Shown piece after piece: positions 13,892-22,577 of a stretch of DNA of 64,000 nt (positions are counted from its first letter, which is position 1; every line of letters starts with the position of its first letter). The DNA lies in the NCBI GenBank assembly GCA_964394665.1, contig CAYMYN010000005.1:1-64000 (forward strand), written 5' to 3'. Source of the stretch: CAYMYN01 sp964394665. GTDB taxonomy: Bacteria; Planctomycetota; UBA1135; GCA-002686595. The notes under the pieces are model-generated. The model was not told where the DNA came from. It saw only the letters and a program-made list of their open reading frames with translations, and ran no database searches. The translations under genes were made by a program, and so were the position numbers.

Positions 13892-16210
13892 ATGCGGCGG
13901 AACCACCTCGCCCTGCTCCTCTGTGCCGCCCCCACCCTCGCCCTCTCGGCCGCCCACGCGGGCCAGAACCCCTTCCCTGGCCGGGCGACGGAGGGCGCCC
14001 ACGCGGGCCGCTGGTCGACCCTGTGGTGGGCCGACGTCGACGGGGACGGCGCGCCGGACTTCGTCCAGCTCCACCCCACCAGTCCCGCGCGGCTGCTGCG
14101 CAACGTGGGCGCTGGGCACTTCGAGGACGTCACCGAGGCGGCCGGTCTGGGCGGCATCCGCGGCGCGCGCCAGGCGCTGTGGGCGGACTTCGACGGCGAC
14201 GGCTGGTTGGACCTGTTCCTGACCGTGCCCGAGGGGGCGAGCCGTCTCCTGGCCGGCTCGCGCGGCCTGCGCTTCGAGCAGCGGGGCGTCGAGAGCGGGC
14301 TCGGGAGCCTCGTCGGCATCGCGCACGCCGAGTTGGTCGACAGCGATGGGGACGGCGCGGCGGACCTGTGGCTCGCGGGGCCCGGCGGGGAACGGCTCCT
14401 GCGCAACGTCGGCGGGCTGCGGTTCGAGGAGCTGGAACTCGCGCCGCCGCTCCGCGGTCCGGCCTGGGACGCCACGGAACGGGCGACGTCGCGGCCTCCC
14501 GCGGGCGAGGAGAACCCGGCGCCCGGAGCAGCCGGCGCGGCGGCCGTCCCCGGTGGGCAACTCGCCTCCGGACCCCAGCAGGGTCCCAGCGTCACCGGGT
14601 TCGGCATGGGCAACCAACAGCTCGCCCAAGCCGCGCTCGTGTGCGCCGGCTCGATCGAGGACGCGTCCAACCCCGGCGTGTGCCTGCTCGCGTCGAGCGT
14701 GCCCACCCTGGGCCTCCTGTATCCGCTCTCGAACGACCTGTTCGTGTCGACCCAGGGGCGCGTGGGCCTGGGCACGCTCGTGCCCCTCGAGCGCCTGCAC
14801 GTCGAGGGACGCATCCGCGCCTCGGGTCAGTTCGTCTCGACGGTCGTCGGTCAGGCGCCGTTCGTCCTGAGCTCGAACGTGCGCGTCGTGAACCTCAACG
14901 CCGATCTGCTCGACGGGCTCGACTCGAGCGCGTTCCGTCAGACGGGCCAGCCGATCCTGGCCGAGGACCTGGCGAGCAACTCGGTCACGAACCCCAAGCT
15001 CGCCCCGGCGGCGGTCACGGCGAGCAAGATCGCCAGCGGCTCCATCGACAGCGCGCGCATCCTCGACGGCTCGATCCTGGACGTCGACGTCGCGGCGGGA
15101 GCGGCCATCGCGGGCACGAAGATCGCCGCGAACTTCGGGGCCCAGGACGTGCTCACGACAGGCCGTGTCGGCCTCGGCACCGGCTCTCCGGACAGCACCC
15201 TGCACGCGGTCGCGGTGGGCGGCGTGGCGGCCGCGATCCGCGCCGTGAGCCCCGTGGGCGTCAACTACGCGGGCTGGTTCGTCTCCGCCGACTCCAACGG
15301 GACCGGGTTGTGGGGCCAAGCGACGGGCAACCAGGAATCCACGGGTGTGTTCGGCCTCTCCCAGGGGATCGGCGGTCGGGGCGTGTACGGCCACTCGAGT
15401 TCCGGCGGGCTGGGGTACGGCGTCTACGGCTCGACCAGCAACTCCCAGGGCTACGCCGGCTTCTTCACGGGCGGCCGCAGCCACTTCGGCGGCAACGTGG
15501 GCATCGGCACGACGACGCCCCTGGCCGAGCTGCACGTGGCGGGCGTGAGCGGCAACGCCGACTTCCTGCTCAAGCGCAACGACGCCACGCACGGCTTCAA
15601 TCTCGGCGTCAACACCGGCCCCAAGCTCTTCATCGCGCGCACCGACGGCACGACCTACAACGACTACCTCACGATCGACGGGCCGAGCGGGAACGTCGGC
15701 ATCGGAACCACCAACCCCCAGGCGCGCCTGGACGTGAACGGCGCGACGCGCACGACGGTCCTCACCATCACCGGCGGCGCGGACCTGGCGGAGCGCTTCG
15801 AGATCCGCGCCGAGGAGCAGGGCGCGCCCGTGGAGCCCGGGATGCTCGTCGTCATCGATCCGGAACGCCCCGGCGACCTGCGGATCTCGCAGAGGGCCTA
15901 CGACCGGCGCGTGGCGGGGGTCCTCTCGGGCGCGAAGGGGCTCTCTCCGGGGCTCGTCTTGAGCGCGGAGGGGAATCCGCTCGCCGATGGCAAGCACCCG
16001 GTGGCCCTGACCGGGCGCGTGTGGTGCCGGGTCGATGCATCCGGGGGCGCGGTCGAGGCCGGCGACCTGCTGACGACCTCCGACGTGCCGGGCCACGCGA
16101 TGAAAGTCAGCGACCACTCAAGAGCCTTCGGCGCGGTCGTGGGCAAGGCCATGACCTCCCTCGCGGCGGGCGAGCGCGGCCTCGTGCTCGTGCTGGTGAA
16201 CCTGCAATGA
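13892..16210 (+). CDS. Secreted FG-GAP / tail-fibre-like protein
   Basis: A 772-residue exported protein; the ATG at 13892 starts the signal peptide MRRNHLALLLCAAP...AHAGQN. Three calcium-binding FG-GAP/VCBS motifs follow (ADVDGDGAPD, ADFDGDGWLD, VDSDGDGAAD), as in beta-propeller surface proteins. The middle resembles phage tail-fibre and collar repeats (NPKLAPAAVTASKIASGSID, ILDGSILDVDVAAGAAIAGT). Then come two copies of VGIGT(T/N)xPxAxLxV, the kind seen in trimeric fibre shafts (about residue 536 onward), and a compact C-terminal domain (ADLAERFEI, GAVVGKAMTSL). It probably forms an extended surface fibre. Its stop overlaps the start of the subtilase gene in ATGA, so the two are co-translated. 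Confidence 0.85.
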   Translation: MRRNHLALLLCAAPTLALSAAHAGQNPFPGRATEGAHAGRWSTLWWADVDGDGAPDFVQLHPTSPARLLRNVGAGHFEDVTEAAGLGGIRGARQALWADFDGDGWLDLFLTVPEGASRLLAGSRGLRFEQRGVESGLGSLVGIAHAELVDSDGDGAADLWLAGPGGERLLRNVGGLRFEELELAPPLRGPAWDATERATSRPPAGEENPAPGAAGAAAVPGGQLASGPQQGPSVTGFGMGNQQLAQAALVCAGSIEDASNPGVCLLASSVPTLGLLYPLSNDLFVSTQGRVGLGTLVPLERLHVEGRIRASGQFVSTVVGQAPFVLSSNVRVVNLNADLLDGLDSSAFRQTGQPILAEDLASNSVTNPKLAPAAVTASKIASGSIDSARILDGSILDVDVAAGAAIAGTKIAANFGAQDVLTTGRVGLGTGSPDSTLHAVAVGGVAAAIRAVSPVGVNYAGWFVSADSNGTGLWGQATGNQESTGVFGLSQGIGGRGVYGHSSSGGLGYGVYGSTSNSQGYAGFFTGGRSHFGGNVGIGTTTPLAELHVAGVSGNADFLLKRNDATHGFNLGVNTGPKLFIARTDGTTYNDYLTIDGPSGNVGIGTTNPQARLDVNGATRTTVLTITGGADLAERFEIRAEEQGAPVEPGMLVVIDPERPGDLRISQRAYDRRVAGVLSGAKGLSPGLVLSAEGNPLADGKHPVALTGRVWCRVDASGGAVEAGDLLTTSDVPGHAMKVSDHSRAFGAVVGKAMTSLAAGERGLVLVLVNLQ

Positions 16211-18024
16211 AGGCGCTCCCGATGTCCCGCGTCCTGCGCCTGGGGTTCGTCGCGGCGGCGTTCCTGTGCGCCCCTGCGTTCGCCGCGGCCCAAGGAGAGA
16301 GCGCGCCCCAGGATCCCCGGGCCGTCGACCAGGACGCTCGCTCGCCCGAGCGCTTCGAGCGCGTGTCGCTCGTCAAGCCGGCCTTCACCGACGTTCGACC
16401 CTGGCACGAGCCCGACCGCGTGCTCGTGAAGTTCCTGGACGAGCTCCCGATCCGCGCGCGGGACGGACAACTGGTCGACGGCGGCAGCGGCGTGCTGAGC
16501 GCCCTCGCACCCCTGTTGTCGGCGCTCGGCGAAGCGCGTTGGTCGGCGCAGGCGAAGGTGGACGAGGGGTTGCTCGTCACCTGGCGCGAGACGGCGCAGC
16601 GCAACCTGGGCCGCGGGATCGCGGATCCGCGTTCCTTCTTCCACCTCGTGCTCCCGCCCGGGGTCGGGGTGCAGGGGGCCTGCGATCTGCTCAACACCTC
16701 CGAGCTGGTCGAGTTGGCGCGGCCCGTGCAACGGCCCGCGCCGCTGCCGGTGGAAGGGAACCCCGTGCCGCCCGATTGGGAGCCGAACCAGGGCTACCTC
16801 GACCCCGCGCCCGACGGCATCGACGCGCGCGCGGCCTGGTTCGGGGCGGGCACGCGGGGGAGCGGCGTGCGCATCCTCGACCTCGAGTACCAGTTCCTCC
16901 CGACCCACATCGACCTGCCGCCGATCGGGTACCCCAACCAGGCCCAGGTGCCGACGGGCGGGAACTTCTGGAACAGCGGGAGTTACACCCAACACGGGAC
17001 GGCCGTGCTGGGCGTGATGCTCGCGCGCAGCGACGGCGCGGGTGTCGTGGGCATCGCTTCCGCCGCCGAGGGTCACTTCATCGGGACGATCGAGGAGGAC
17101 ATGCCGGGGGGAAACCAGGTGACCGACATCGCGGGCGCGCTCCTCTCGGCGCTCACCGTGGTCGAGGCGGGCGACGTCATCGTGATCGAGCAGCAGGTCA
17201 TCGGTCCCAACTACCCGGGGCCCAGCGAGCAGTTCGGGCTCGTGCCCGCCGAGTGGCTCTTCGACGTCTACACCGCCGTGCTGCTCGCGGTCGGCAACGG
17301 TGCTGTCGTGGTCGCGGCGGCCGGCAATGGCCACCAGAACCTCGACGGCCCCGAGTTCTCGAGCGGCAACAATGGGCATTGGCCATTCCTGCCGGCGAAC
17401 GACTCGGGGGCGATCCTGGTCGGAGCGGGTGCCGCGCCTGCGGCCTTCGGGGGCGTCGAGCCGGCCCGCTCACGGCTGCCCTTCTCGAACTACGGCGCGC
17501 GGCTGGACCTGCAGGGTTGGGGCGAGCGCATCTACACCTGCGGCTATGGAGAACTGCCCTGGGGGGATCCACCCCTCTCGTGGAACGCTTGGTACACGCC
17601 GTTCTTCGGGGGTACCTCGGGCGCCACGCCCATCGTCGCGGGCGCCGCGGCGTTGGTGCAGAGCCAGCATCGCCGGGTGCACGGCGGCGCGGCTCTGAGT
17701 CCCTCGGCGCTGCGCACCCTTCTGCGCACCACCGGCACGCCCCAGGGCGGGACGAATCCCTCGGCCGAGCCCATCGGCCCCATGCCCGACGTCTTCGCGG
17801 CCCTCTTCGGCGGCGCCGTCTGGGTCGACTTCGGCGCCGGTCCCGTGCAGACCGGGACCTTCCAGAGCCCCTTCGCGACGCTCGCCCAGGCGACAGCCGC
17901 GGTCGCGCCCGGGGGTCGGGTGTTCCTGAAGGCCGGCGCGACATCGGCCGGGATCACGATCAGCGCGCCGATGACCCTGGGGAGCTACGGCGGTCCCGTG
18001 ACGATCGGATCCGCAGGCCCCTGA
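16207..18024 (+). CDS. Secreted subtilisin-like serine protease
   Basis: A 605-residue S8-family protease with signal peptide (RLGFVAAAFLCAPAFAAAQG). The catalytic triad is visible as Asp225 (ILDLEYQF), His263 (QHGTAVLGV) and Ser471 (GGTSGATPIVAG), with the oxyanion region AAAGNGHQN. A region of about 190 residues before the domain may be the propeptide. The C-terminal 60 residues (GTFQSPFATLAQATAAVAPG) look like the first turn of a parallel beta-helix that then stops, so the tail may be shortened. Co-translation with the fibre-like protein suggests it processes that protein or degrades external proteins beside it; this is inference. Confidence 0.92.
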   Translation: MKALPMSRVLRLGFVAAAFLCAPAFAAAQGESAPQDPRAVDQDARSPERFERVSLVKPAFTDVRPWHEPDRVLVKFLDELPIRARDGQLVDGGSGVLSALAPLLSALGEARWSAQAKVDEGLLVTWRETAQRNLGRGIADPRSFFHLVLPPGVGVQGACDLLNTSELVELARPVQRPAPLPVEGNPVPPDWEPNQGYLDPAPDGIDARAAWFGAGTRGSGVRILDLEYQFLPTHIDLPPIGYPNQAQVPTGGNFWNSGSYTQHGTAVLGVMLARSDGAGVVGIASAAEGHFIGTIEEDMPGGNQVTDIAGALLSALTVVEAGDVIVIEQQVIGPNYPGPSEQFGLVPAEWLFDVYTAVLLAVGNGAVVVAAAGNGHQNLDGPEFSSGNNGHWPFLPANDSGAILVGAGAAPAAFGGVEPARSRLPFSNYGARLDLQGWGERIYTCGYGELPWGDPPLSWNAWYTPFFGGTSGATPIVAGAAALVQSQHRRVHGGAALSPSALRTLLRTTGTPQGGTNPSAEPIGPMPDVFAALFGGAVWVDFGAGPVQTGTFQSPFATLAQATAAVAPGGRVFLKAGATSAGITISAPMTLGSYGGPVTIGSAGP

Positions 18025-18070
18025 GCGGGGCGAGGCCGCGGTAGGCAGGCCCTCGACTCCGATCTGCCCC

Positions 18071-18076
18071 TATACT
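18071..18076 (+). promoter_or_regulatory. -10-like element TATACT
   Basis: TATACT at 18071-18076 is the closest match to a sigma-70 -10 box in the 120-base gap before the mnmH gene. It lies 69 bases before the ATG in otherwise GC-rich DNA. I see no good -35 hexamer 16-18 bases upstream, so this is a weak call. Confidence 0.3.
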
Positions 18077-18144
18077 CGGCCCCGACGCGCGCCCTGCTCC
18101 CCGCCCGGGGCGGGCGCGCGGATCGTCCCGGGACGGGCCGAGGC

Positions 18145-19317
18145 ATGACGGAAGGAGTCGCAGGCGCGCGTTGGATTCGCGAAGTGCCGGTCGCGGCGGT
18201 CGGAGCGGTGCTCGACCGGCGCGACCTCTTCGTCGTCGACCTGCGCAGCCCCAGCGAGTTCGCCGACGATCACCTGCCCGGCGCGCACAACGTGCCGCTC
18301 TTCGACGATGCCGAGCGCTCGATCATCGGGACGCTCTACCGGCGCGAGTCGCCCGAGGCGGCATTCCAGAAGGGTCGGGCGATGGTCGAGCAGGGCATTC
18401 ACGCGTTGGTGGCCCAGATCGCTGCCCTGACGGGGCATCCGATCCCGGGCCACGACCTGGCGGCCGAGGTGCGGAGCATGACGGCCGGCGGCATCGAGCG
18501 CGCGAACCACGAGCTCTGCACGGGCGAACCGGGCGCGCCGCCGGCAGGCGCCCTCGTGCTGCACTGCTGGCGCGGGGGCCTGCGCTCGCGTTCGGTGGTC
18601 GCGTTCCTACGCAAGCTCGGCTGGCTGGACGTCTTCGGCCTCGAGAGCGGCTACCGCGGCTACCGCCAGGCGGTGATGGACACCCTGGCGACGTTCGTCG
18701 CGCCGCCCACCTTCGTCCTGCGCGGGCTCACCGGCGTCGGCAAGACCTTGGTGCTGCGTGAGCTCGAAGCGCTGTGCCCGGGATGGACCCTCGACCTCGA
18801 GGACTGCGCGGGCCACCGCAGCTCGATCCTCGGCCGCGTGGGGCTCGCGCCGGTGACCCAGAAGGGCTTCGAGTCGCGCATCGTCGCGCGCCTTCGCGTC
18901 GGGTTCGCCGGCCCGCTGGTGCTCGAGGGCGAGAGCCGCAAGGTTGGCGACTCGATCCAGCCGCCGCGCGTCTGGGAGGCCCTGCAGGGCGGCACGAACC
19001 TGCTGCTCGTCGCGCCCGAAGAACGACGCATCGACGTCCTGCTCGCGGACTACCTGGCGCTACCGGGCAACCGCGCCGAGCTGCGCGAGAGGTTGCCCTT
19101 CATCGAGCAGCGCCTCGGTCCGGTGCGCTGGCACGGCGAGTTGGTCGGCCTGCTCGACGCCGGCGAGGACCGCGAGTTGTGCCGCATCCTGCTCGAGCAC
19201 TACTACGACCCGCTCTACCGCCACAGCGAGAAGGGCCGGGTCTACGCCGCCGAGTTCGACACCACCGACCCCGCCCGCGCCGCGCGCGAGATCGCGGACT
19301 GGATCGAAGCGCGCTGA
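18145..19317 (+). CDS. mnmH: tRNA 2-selenouridine synthase
   Basis: A 390-residue protein that replaces the sulfur of 2-thiouridine at the tRNA wobble position with selenium, using selenophosphate and a geranyl intermediate. The N-terminal rhodanese domain has VDLRSPSEFADDHLPGAHNV and the active-site Cys141 in HCWRGGLRS. A P-loop domain follows with Walker A GLTGVGKT (194-201). Length and order match MnmH/SelU/YbbB throughout. Its presence implies a selenophosphate synthetase elsewhere in the genome; none is seen in this window. It stands alone, with a convergent copper ATPase four bases downstream. Confidence 0.95.
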   Translation: MTEGVAGARWIREVPVAAVGAVLDRRDLFVVDLRSPSEFADDHLPGAHNVPLFDDAERSIIGTLYRRESPEAAFQKGRAMVEQGIHALVAQIAALTGHPIPGHDLAAEVRSMTAGGIERANHELCTGEPGAPPAGALVLHCWRGGLRSRSVVAFLRKLGWLDVFGLESGYRGYRQAVMDTLATFVAPPTFVLRGLTGVGKTLVLRELEALCPGWTLDLEDCAGHRSSILGRVGLAPVTQKGFESRIVARLRVGFAGPLVLEGESRKVGDSIQPPRVWEALQGGTNLLLVAPEERRIDVLLADYLALPGNRAELRERLPFIEQRLGPVRWHGELVGLLDAGEDRELCRILLEHYYDPLYRHSEKGRVYAAEFDTTDPARAAREIADWIEAR

Positions 19318-19321
19318 TCCA

Positions 19322-21661
19322 TCAGCCGATGCGCACGCGCGCCAGGCGCAGGCTGTTGGTGACCACGCTGACCGAGCTCAGGGCCATGGCCACGCTGGCG
19401 AGCACGGGGCTGAGGAGGATCCCGAAGGGCGAGTAGAGGACGCCGGCGGCGATCGGGATGCCGGTCGCGTTGAAGGCGAAGGCCCAGAAGAGGTTCTGGC
19501 GCATGGTGCGCATCGTGGCGCGCGAGAGGCGCACGGCGACGGCCACGCCGCGCAGGTCGGGGCGCAGGAGGTTCAGGTCGGCGGCCTCCACGGCCACGTC
19601 CGCGCCGGTGCCCAGGGCGATGCCGACGTCGGCGCGCGCGAGGGCCGGGGCGTCGTTGACGCCGTCACCCACCATCGCGACGAGCGCGCCCCGCGCCTGG
19701 AGGCGCTCGATCTCGGCCACCTTGCCCTCGGGCAGGACCTGGGCCCGCACCTGGTCGCGCCCGATCCCGACCTCCAGCGCGATGGCCTCGGCCGTGCGCT
19801 GCTCGTCGCCCGAGAGCAGCACGACCTCGAGCCCCAGCGCGCGCAGCTCCGCGACGGCTTCCCGTGAGCCGGGGCGCAGGGGATCGGCGGCCGCGATCAG
19901 TCCCGCCAGGCGCCCATCCAGGGCGACCCACATGGGGCTCTTCCCCGCGCGCGCGAGCTCGGCGGCGCGCGCGTCGAGCGGCGCGGCGTCGACGCCGAGT
20001 TCAGCGAGGTAGGCGCGGTTCCCGAGCGCCAGCTCCCGGCCCTCGACGCGGGCCCTCGCGCCCAGGCCGGCGCTGGAGGAGAAGGCCTCGGCGCGCGGCA
20101 ACGCGAGGCCGCGCCCCCGCGCCGCGCGGGTGATCGCGTCGGCCAGCGGATGCTCGGACAGGGCCTCGATCGCGGCCACGTGTCCCAGCAGCTCGTCGGC
20201 GGAGAGTCGACAGTCCGGCGCCGGCAGGACGTCGGTCACCTCCGGTCGGCCCGCGGTGAGCGTGCCCGTCTTGTCGAGCACCACCGTAGTGACCTGCCCC
20301 GCGCGCTCGAGGGCTTCGCCGCCCCGCACGAGGATGCCCTGCTGCGCGCCCCGGCCGCTGGCCACCATCACCGCCGTCGGCACCGCGAGTCCCATCGCGC
20401 ACGGGCAAGCGATGATGAGCACCGACACCGCCGCGGCGAGCCCGCGGGCCAGCGGTGCGACGTCGGCCAGCGTCGCCCAAGCCACGAAGGCCAGGATCGC
20501 GATGGCGAGCACGACCGGCACGAACACCGCCGCCAGGCGATCGGCCAGGTGTTGGATCGGGGCGCGCGAGCTCTGGGCCTCGCGCATCAACCCGGCGATG
20601 CGCGCGAGCACGCTGTCCTGGCCGAGGGAGGTGGCGCGATAGCGCAGGGCGCCGGCGGTGTTCAGCGTGCCGCCGATGACGCGATCGCCGGGGCCCTTGG
20701 CGAGCGGGATCGACTCGCCGGTCAGGAGCGACTCGTCGATCGCGCTCGAACCCTCGAGCACCACGCCGTCCACCGGCACGCGTTCCCCCGGCCGGAGCAC
20801 GACGACGTCGCCGCCGCGCACCTCCTCCAGGGGCACGTCGCGCTCGCCGCCGATGCGCATCACTCGCGCGCTCCCCGGCTGCAGGGCGAGCAAGGCCCGC
20901 AGCGCGCCCGCCGTGCGCCCCTTGGCCCGCGCCTCGAGCGCACGCCCGGCGAGCAGGAAGGCCAGGATCAGGATCACCGCCTCGTAGTAGACGTCCGGTG
21001 CGATGCCGCGGCGGCGCAGCACCTCGGGCGCCAGGGTCGCGAGGGCCGACCAGAGGAAGGCCGAGCCGGTGCCGAGGGCCACCAGCACGTTCATGTCGGC
21101 CGTGCGCCGACGCAGGGCCCCGAAGGCGCGTGTGTAGAACTGCCGTCCGCCGACGGCCATGGCGAGCACCGTCGCCACCAAGAGTCCTAGGGAGAGCACC
21201 TGGGGATCGGCCGCGTACACGAAGGGCAGCGCGCGGCGCAGGGGACCGTCGAGGGCCTCCATCACCCAGGCGAGCAACGGGTCGCCGTGCGCGCCGTGGG
21301 TCATGAGCGGCATCGAGGCCACCATCGCGACCGCACCGAGCGCGCCGACCCACAGCGCCTTGGCGCGCAGGTCGCGGTACTCGTGCTCGAGCGCCCGGTC
21401 GCGTTCCTCGAGCTCCTGCGCCGGGCCGAGCGCGGCCTCGCGGACCCGCGCGCCGTACCCCGCCTCGCGCACGGCCCGCACCAGCCCCGCGGCGTCGATC
21501 GCGCGCGGATCGAATGCGACGCGCGCGCTGGCGAGCAGCAGGTTCACGCTCGCCGAGCGCACGCCGGCGTTCGCCTCGAGGCGCTGCTGCACCCGCGCCT
21601 GGCAGGCTGCGCAGGTCATGCCTTCGATCGCGAGCTCGATCTCCTCGACGTGGCTCTGCAT
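19322..21661 (-). CDS. copA: Copper-translocating P1B-type ATPase
   Basis: A 779-residue heavy-metal ATPase that exports Cu(I) with ATP hydrolysis. The ATG at 21661 places one metal-binding domain at the N-terminus (GMTCAACQARV, Cys17 and Cys20). The actuator motif is LTGES, the membrane metal site is CPC in IIACPCAMGLAVP, the phosphorylated Asp lies in DKTGTLT, nucleotide binding uses SEHPLA, and the hinge is MVGDGVNDAPAL. These are the signatures of P1B-1 copper pumps. There is only one N-terminal metal domain. No copper regulator or chaperone is adjacent, so control is from elsewhere. Confidence 0.95.
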   Translation of the reverse strand: MQSHVEEIELAIEGMTCAACQARVQQRLEANAGVRSASVNLLLASARVAFDPRAIDAAGLVRAVREAGYGARVREAALGPAQELEERDRALEHEYRDLRAKALWVGALGAVAMVASMPLMTHGAHGDPLLAWVMEALDGPLRRALPFVYAADPQVLSLGLLVATVLAMAVGGRQFYTRAFGALRRRTADMNVLVALGTGSAFLWSALATLAPEVLRRRGIAPDVYYEAVILILAFLLAGRALEARAKGRTAGALRALLALQPGSARVMRIGGERDVPLEEVRGGDVVVLRPGERVPVDGVVLEGSSAIDESLLTGESIPLAKGPGDRVIGGTLNTAGALRYRATSLGQDSVLARIAGLMREAQSSRAPIQHLADRLAAVFVPVVLAIAILAFVAWATLADVAPLARGLAAAVSVLIIACPCAMGLAVPTAVMVASGRGAQQGILVRGGEALERAGQVTTVVLDKTGTLTAGRPEVTDVLPAPDCRLSADELLGHVAAIEALSEHPLADAITRAARGRGLALPRAEAFSSSAGLGARARVEGRELALGNRAYLAELGVDAAPLDARAAELARAGKSPMWVALDGRLAGLIAAADPLRPGSREAVAELRALGLEVVLLSGDEQRTAEAIALEVGIGRDQVRAQVLPEGKVAEIERLQARGALVAMVGDGVNDAPALARADVGIALGTGADVAVEAADLNLLRPDLRGVAVAVRLSRATMRTMRQNLFWAFAFNATGIPIAAGVLYSPFGILLSPVLASVAMALSSVSVVTNSLRLARVRIG

Positions 21662-21698
21662 CCTGGGGCTCCTTCCGAGTCGGCCAGGATAGGCCACG

Positions 21699-22577
21699 TC
21701 AAGCCGGCGCCGCACCCAGGACCTCGGGACCGAAGCGCGCCAGGCGCTCGCGCATCACGCGCAGCGCCTCGGGGTTCGAATCGACGAGCAGGAAGTCGCG
21801 GCCGTGCTTGGCGGCGGCCTCGCCCAGGGTCCCGCTGCCGGCGAAGGCGTCCAGGCACAGGTCCCCGGGGCGCGAGTGGACGAGCACGATGCGTTCGAGG
21901 ATCGCCAGCGGCTTCTGGGTCGGATACCCGGTGCGCTCGCGGCCCGCGGTGGGCACGATCGTGTTCCACCACACGTCGGTCGGAGTCTTGCCGCGGGCCG
22001 CCTTCTCGGCGCCGACGAGCTTGGGCGCCAGGTAGGGGATGCGGTCGATGGCCCCGTAGTCGTAGTGGTAGCGGCTCGGGTCGGCCGTGTACCACAGGAT
22101 GTTGTCGTGCTTGGCGGACCAACGGCGGCGCGAGCGTGCCCCGTAGTCGTAGGACCAGATGATCTCGTTCTGGAAACACTCGCGACCGAAGAGCGTGTCG
22201 GCGAGCACCTTGGCGTAGTGCACCTCGCGCGGATCGAGGTGCAGGAAGAAGCTGCCCTCGGGTGCGAGCACGCGCCGCGCCTCGATCAGCCGCGGCTCGA
22301 GGAAGCCCAGGAAGTCGTCGAAGGCGTCGGCGAAGCTCGTGCGGCCCACGACCTCGCTGCGGTAGCGCAGGTCGCCAAAACCCCGGCGGTCGCCCTGTTC
22401 GTCGCGCACCGTGCGCAGACGCTGCGCTTCACGCCGTTCCCCGGTGTTGAAGGGCGGGTCGAAGTAGACGAGGTCCACCGAGCCGGGCGCGAGCTCGCGC
22501 AGGACCTCGAGGTTGTCCGCGCACACGATCCTCCCCCGGACGGTGCGCGTCGCGTCGTGCGTCGAGGGCTCGTTCAA
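21699..22577 (-). CDS. Orphan beta-class DNA methyltransferase
   Basis: A 292-residue S-adenosylmethionine-dependent DNA methyltransferase. Catalytic motif IV DPPF (residues 40-43) precedes the SAM-binding motif I DAFAGSGT (243-250), the order of beta-class N6-adenine/N4-cytosine enzymes. TGYPTQKP, just before motif I, is typical of the family. The chosen start is a TTG at 22577 that overlaps the preceding gene's stop in TTGA; longer frames only read through that gene out of phase. No restriction endonuclease is next to it, so it is an orphan, possibly regulatory, methylase. The target sequence is unknown. Confidence 0.9.
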   Translation of the reverse strand: MNEPSTHDATRTVRGRIVCADNLEVLRELAPGSVDLVYFDPPFNTGERREAQRLRTVRDEQGDRRGFGDLRYRSEVVGRTSFADAFDDFLGFLEPRLIEARRVLAPEGSFFLHLDPREVHYAKVLADTLFGRECFQNEIIWSYDYGARSRRRWSAKHDNILWYTADPSRYHYDYGAIDRIPYLAPKLVGAEKAARGKTPTDVWWNTIVPTAGRERTGYPTQKPLAILERIVLVHSRPGDLCLDAFAGSGTLGEAAAKHGRDFLLVDSNPEALRVMRERLARFGPEVLGAAPA

